Made by a program: the position numbers and the translations under genes
Source of the DNA: Gluconacetobacter sacchari
GTDB lineage: Bacteria > Pseudomonadota > Alphaproteobacteria > Acetobacterales > Acetobacteraceae
DNA: 64,000 bases
NCBI RefSeq assembly: GCF_014174255.1
Contig: NZ_JABEQJ010000025.1
Span: 1-64,000 of the forward strand
Direction of reading: 5' to 3'
Shown here: piece by piece, positions 61,939 to 64,000 of the stretch
Position numbering within the stretch: position 1 is the stretch's first letter
Layout of the letters: the number at the start of each line of letters is the position of its first letter
Notes under the pieces: model-generated
What the model was told of the DNA's origin: nothing
Seen by the model: the letters and a program-made list of their open reading frames with translations, nothing else
Databases searched by the model: none

Positions 61939-63374
61939 TCTTTCTCCGACAGATCAATGCTGGAACTTCCGCCACCACCATCGGCAGAGCGGATGACATT
62001 CGCGGCTTCGGCGGCATGGGCTGCGGCATTGCGGCGTTTCATTTTCTGTGCCCAGCGGGGCGGCTTGCCGTCGGAAGTCGGGCCCGAGCCGCCGCCATCA
62101 GGGCCGCCACCAAGGTTACCGCTACCGGCCGGCCCGGCACCGGGATCACCGCCACCGGACGGTCCTGAAGACCCACCCTCACCCGATGGACTATCGCTTT
62201 CTCCGCCACCGCCCATCGCACCGGCGGCCCAGCGTCCGCCGGCCGCGTAGCTTTCCTTCAATGACGACGCCGCCGCGCTGGCCTTGCTCTTCGCCGCGTT
62301 CATGGCAGCGCCACCAACAGTCCGGCCCATTCCGCCGATGCCGGCCGCCACACTGCCGGCACCGCCCGCTCCCGCCGCTCCGGCGCTGTAGGCCGTCGTG
62401 GCGGCCCCCGCGATCGCGGCCCCGCCCCGTGCGGCAGCAGCGGTGGCGCCAAGGGCGGCAGCGCCCCCGGACGCCAGAGCGGCAGGGGCAGCCACCGCAG
62501 CGGCTCCCATAGCACCCACCGCCATTCCAGTCCCGGCCGCGGCTCCCGCGCCAAGCTGGGGTGCTCCGGAAACGAGCCCATTGGCGACGCTGCCGCCGTA
62601 GATGGCGAGCCCGATCATCGCAAGGGCTGCGAGCACCGCGGAGAGCGCCTGGCCGATCGTCGGCAGGCTGTCGTCATAGGACGTGGTGAACTGAGAGAAC
62701 AGCGTGGAGGCGATGGCGCTGATCACGGCGAAGACCATGATCTTCACGCCAGACGACACCACATTGCCCAGCACCTTCTCGGCGAGAAACGCCGTGCGGT
62801 TGAATAGCGCGAAGGGGATCAGGATGAACCCCGCAAGGGTGGTGAGCTTGAACTCGACGATCGCCACGAAAAGCTGGACGGCCAGCACGAAGAACGCCGC
62901 CATGACGATGAACCAGGAAATCAGGAACACCGCGATCTGGGCGAAGCCGGTAAAGAAATGGATCGGGTCGAGAAACTGGTGCATCGCATCCAGCAGCGGC
63001 TGGGCCGCGTCAAACCCGGTGGCCGCCAGCCTTCCGGGATGTACGAAATCACCCAGCGCCAGTTTCCCGCCGCCCACCTTCAGGCCGAGCCCGGCGAAAC
63101 TGTCGAAGACCTTCTTCGAGAGACTGTCGAAATTGTTGATGATGAAGGCGAAGAAACCGATATAGAGCGTCTTCTTCACCAGCCGCTGGATGATGTCCTC
63201 GTCCGCCGCCCAGGCCCAGAACAGCCCGGCGAGCGCGATGTCGAGGACGGAGAGTGATCCGGCGAGCGAGACCACATTGCCCTTCACCAGACCGAAACCG
63301 GTATCGATCGTGGTGGTGAAAATATTCAGGAAATTGTCGATGACGCCTGCATTCGTCATGCCCGTTCCCGCCAT
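61935..63374 (-). CDS. trbL: Conjugal transfer protein TrbL (VirB6-like membrane protein)
   Basis: The 479-residue protein starts with the TrbL sequence GVIDNFLNIFTTTIDTGFG and has at least five membrane segments between about residues 35 and 265 (for example FVAIVEFKLTTLAGFILIPFALF). The last 200 residues are Ala/Gly-rich and then Gly/Ser/Pro-rich and polar, the usual variable tail of TrbL. It forms part of the inner-membrane channel. Start 63374 or 63359 are both possible. Confidence 0.93.
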   Translation of the reverse strand: MAGTGMTNAGVIDNFLNIFTTTIDTGFGLVKGNVVSLAGSLSVLDIALAGLFWAWAADEDIIQRLVKKTLYIGFFAFIINNFDSLSKKVFDSFAGLGLKVGGGKLALGDFVHPGRLAATGFDAAQPLLDAMHQFLDPIHFFTGFAQIAVFLISWFIVMAAFFVLAVQLFVAIVEFKLTTLAGFILIPFALFNRTAFLAEKVLGNVVSSGVKIMVFAVISAIASTLFSQFTTSYDDSLPTIGQALSAVLAALAMIGLAIYGGSVANGLVSGAPQLGAGAAAGTGMAVGAMGAAAVAAPAALASGGAAALGATAAAARGGAAIAGAATTAYSAGAAGAGGAGSVAAGIGGMGRTVGGAAMNAAKSKASAAASSLKESYAAGGRWAAGAMGGGGESDSPSGEGGSSGPSGGGDPGAGPAGSGNLGGGPDGGGSGPTSDGKPPRWAQKMKRRNAAAHAAEAANVIRSADGGGGSSSIDLSEKE

Positions 63375-63379
63375 GACCG

Positions 63380-64000
63380 TCAGTTCCCGTCATTGAACAC
63401 AGAGACGGCGCCGGGCACGTAGGCGTCGTGCTGCGCGAAATGTTCGTATTGCGCCTGGCCTTCTGCTTCGGCTGCCGCCTCGCGCGCCTGCTGAAGATCA
63501 GCGGCCCGTCCGTTAGCGGACAGGACCGCGATGACATCGGAAAGCTGGCGCGATTGCAGGGCCAGAAGCTGATTGCCTGCTTGCGCGGCCTGAAGCGCGC
63601 CGCTCGAACTCTGGCTGGCCGAAACCAATTGCGTCATGGCGCTGCTGTCACTTGGAATGTTGCCCACCACCTGGGCCTGGGTCTTCAGCGCGTCCTCAAA
63701 CCCGCCGACCGCGTTCCGCCAACGGGTCTGCGCCTGACTGAACAGGGCGCTATCCGACATCCCCGACGAAATCGAGATGTAGGCCTGTTGGTATTGCTGC
63801 TCGACCGACTGAACGCTGTAGGCAATGTTCTGCGCCTGCGTGATCAGGGCCGTAGTCTCGGAAATCGTTGATTGCAGCGTCGACAATGTTGAGAGCGGCA
63901 AGGAAGCGAGATTCTTCGCCTGATTGACCAGCATCTGTGCCTGGTTGGCCAGCGACGCGATCTGGTTGTCGATCTGCTGCAACGCGCGAGCGGCCTGAAG
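63380..64000 (-). CDS. trbJ: Conjugal transfer protein TrbJ (VirB5-like), 5' end outside the window
   Basis: The frame runs off the right edge. About 206 residues are visible, starting LQAARALQQIDNQIASLANQ, then QAQMLVNQAKNLASLPLSTL and a long Gln/Ala/Ser-rich helical region, ending HDAYVPGAVSVFNDGN. This is the TrbJ pattern (VirB5-like pilus-tip or periplasmic component). Further trb genes (trbE to trbB) would be expected beyond the window. Confidence 0.9.
   Translation of the reverse strand, partial: LQAARALQQIDNQIASLANQAQMLVNQAKNLASLPLSTLSTLQSTISETTALITQAQNIAYSVQSVEQQYQQAYISISSGMSDSALFSQAQTRWRNAVGGFEDALKTQAQVVGNIPSDSSAMTQLVSASQSSSGALQAAQAGNQLLALQSRQLSDVIAVLSANGRAADLQQAREAAAEAEGQAQYEHFAQHDAYVPGAVSVFNDGN

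Noticed and set aside
1-64000. CRISPR array, rRNA or tRNA genes
   Set aside because: No regularly spaced short repeats and no cloverleaf or rRNA-like conserved stretch was recognised on reading both strands.

Overview
This looks like high-GC alphaproteobacterial DNA, most plausibly from an acetic acid bacterium (Acetobacteraceae). That placement is an inference from the gene mix: OprB-type porin, TonB receptors beside catabolic genes, IS5-family relics and an IncP/Ti-like trb conjugation cluster. No rRNA, tRNA or core housekeeping gene is present. The window reads as accessory DNA (a plasmid, or a chromosome carrying an integrative conjugative element), built of catabolic blocks between mobile-element remains.

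Layout. (1) 1-1622: right end of an IS21-type element inserted in a nuclease-STAND NTPase gene that resembles Avs anti-phage defence; the gene is cut after its NTPase motifs. (2) 2411-17531: a tightly packed 16-gene minus-strand operon: VOC protein, E1 alpha/beta dehydrogenase pair, SDR, HpxW/X/Y/Z-type oxamate/oxalurate enzymes, a five-gene oligopeptide-type ABC importer, two amidohydrolases and an MBL hydrolase. A divergent GntR regulator and a TonB receptor follow. (3) 20985-22692: two decayed IS5-family transposases. (4) 22824-41663: a second catabolic block: TctABC carboxylate importer with RidA, a DadA-like oxidase, LysR, HyuA/HyuB, a three-component Rieske oxygenase system, a glutamine-synthetase-like ligase, a second TonB receptor, a beta-hydroxyacid dehydrogenase and IclR. 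Blocks 2-4 lie exactly between two direct copies of a ~153 bp intergenic repeat that ends in a terminator (1936-2089 and 41691-41843).

(5) 41911-44724: NsrR-like repressor, flavohaemoglobin Hmp, a DUF488 protein and an HPP-family membrane protein, i.e. nitric oxide/nitrite handling. (6) 44781-51605: AcuI and AcuR with two matching operators, a family III CoA-transferase, an OprB porin and a sodium/solute symporter with its DUF485 partner. (7) 51814-57610: LysR, nitronate monooxygenase, an NirB-NirD fusion nitrite reductase and a protein with all the residues I know as diagnostic of malonate semialdehyde decarboxylase. (8) 57855-64000: LysR, DUF2274 and trbI-G-F-L-J, running off the window.

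The most interesting reading is block 7 together with 5 and 6. Nitronate monooxygenase would turn propionate-3-nitronate (from the plant and fungal toxin 3-nitropropionate) into malonate semialdehyde plus nitrite or nitrate; NirBD would reduce the nitrite to ammonium; MSAD would decarboxylate the semialdehyde to acetaldehyde; Hmp/NsrR would deal with NO. Two near-identical palindromes (AGATGT-N3-ACATCT) before the LysR/symporter genes and before the monooxygenase/NirBD genes tie the parts together. The second candidate novel system is the Rieske/GS-like/HyuAB/RidA/DadA/Tct block, which looks like an amine or cyclic-amide degradation route with no pathway I can name exactly.
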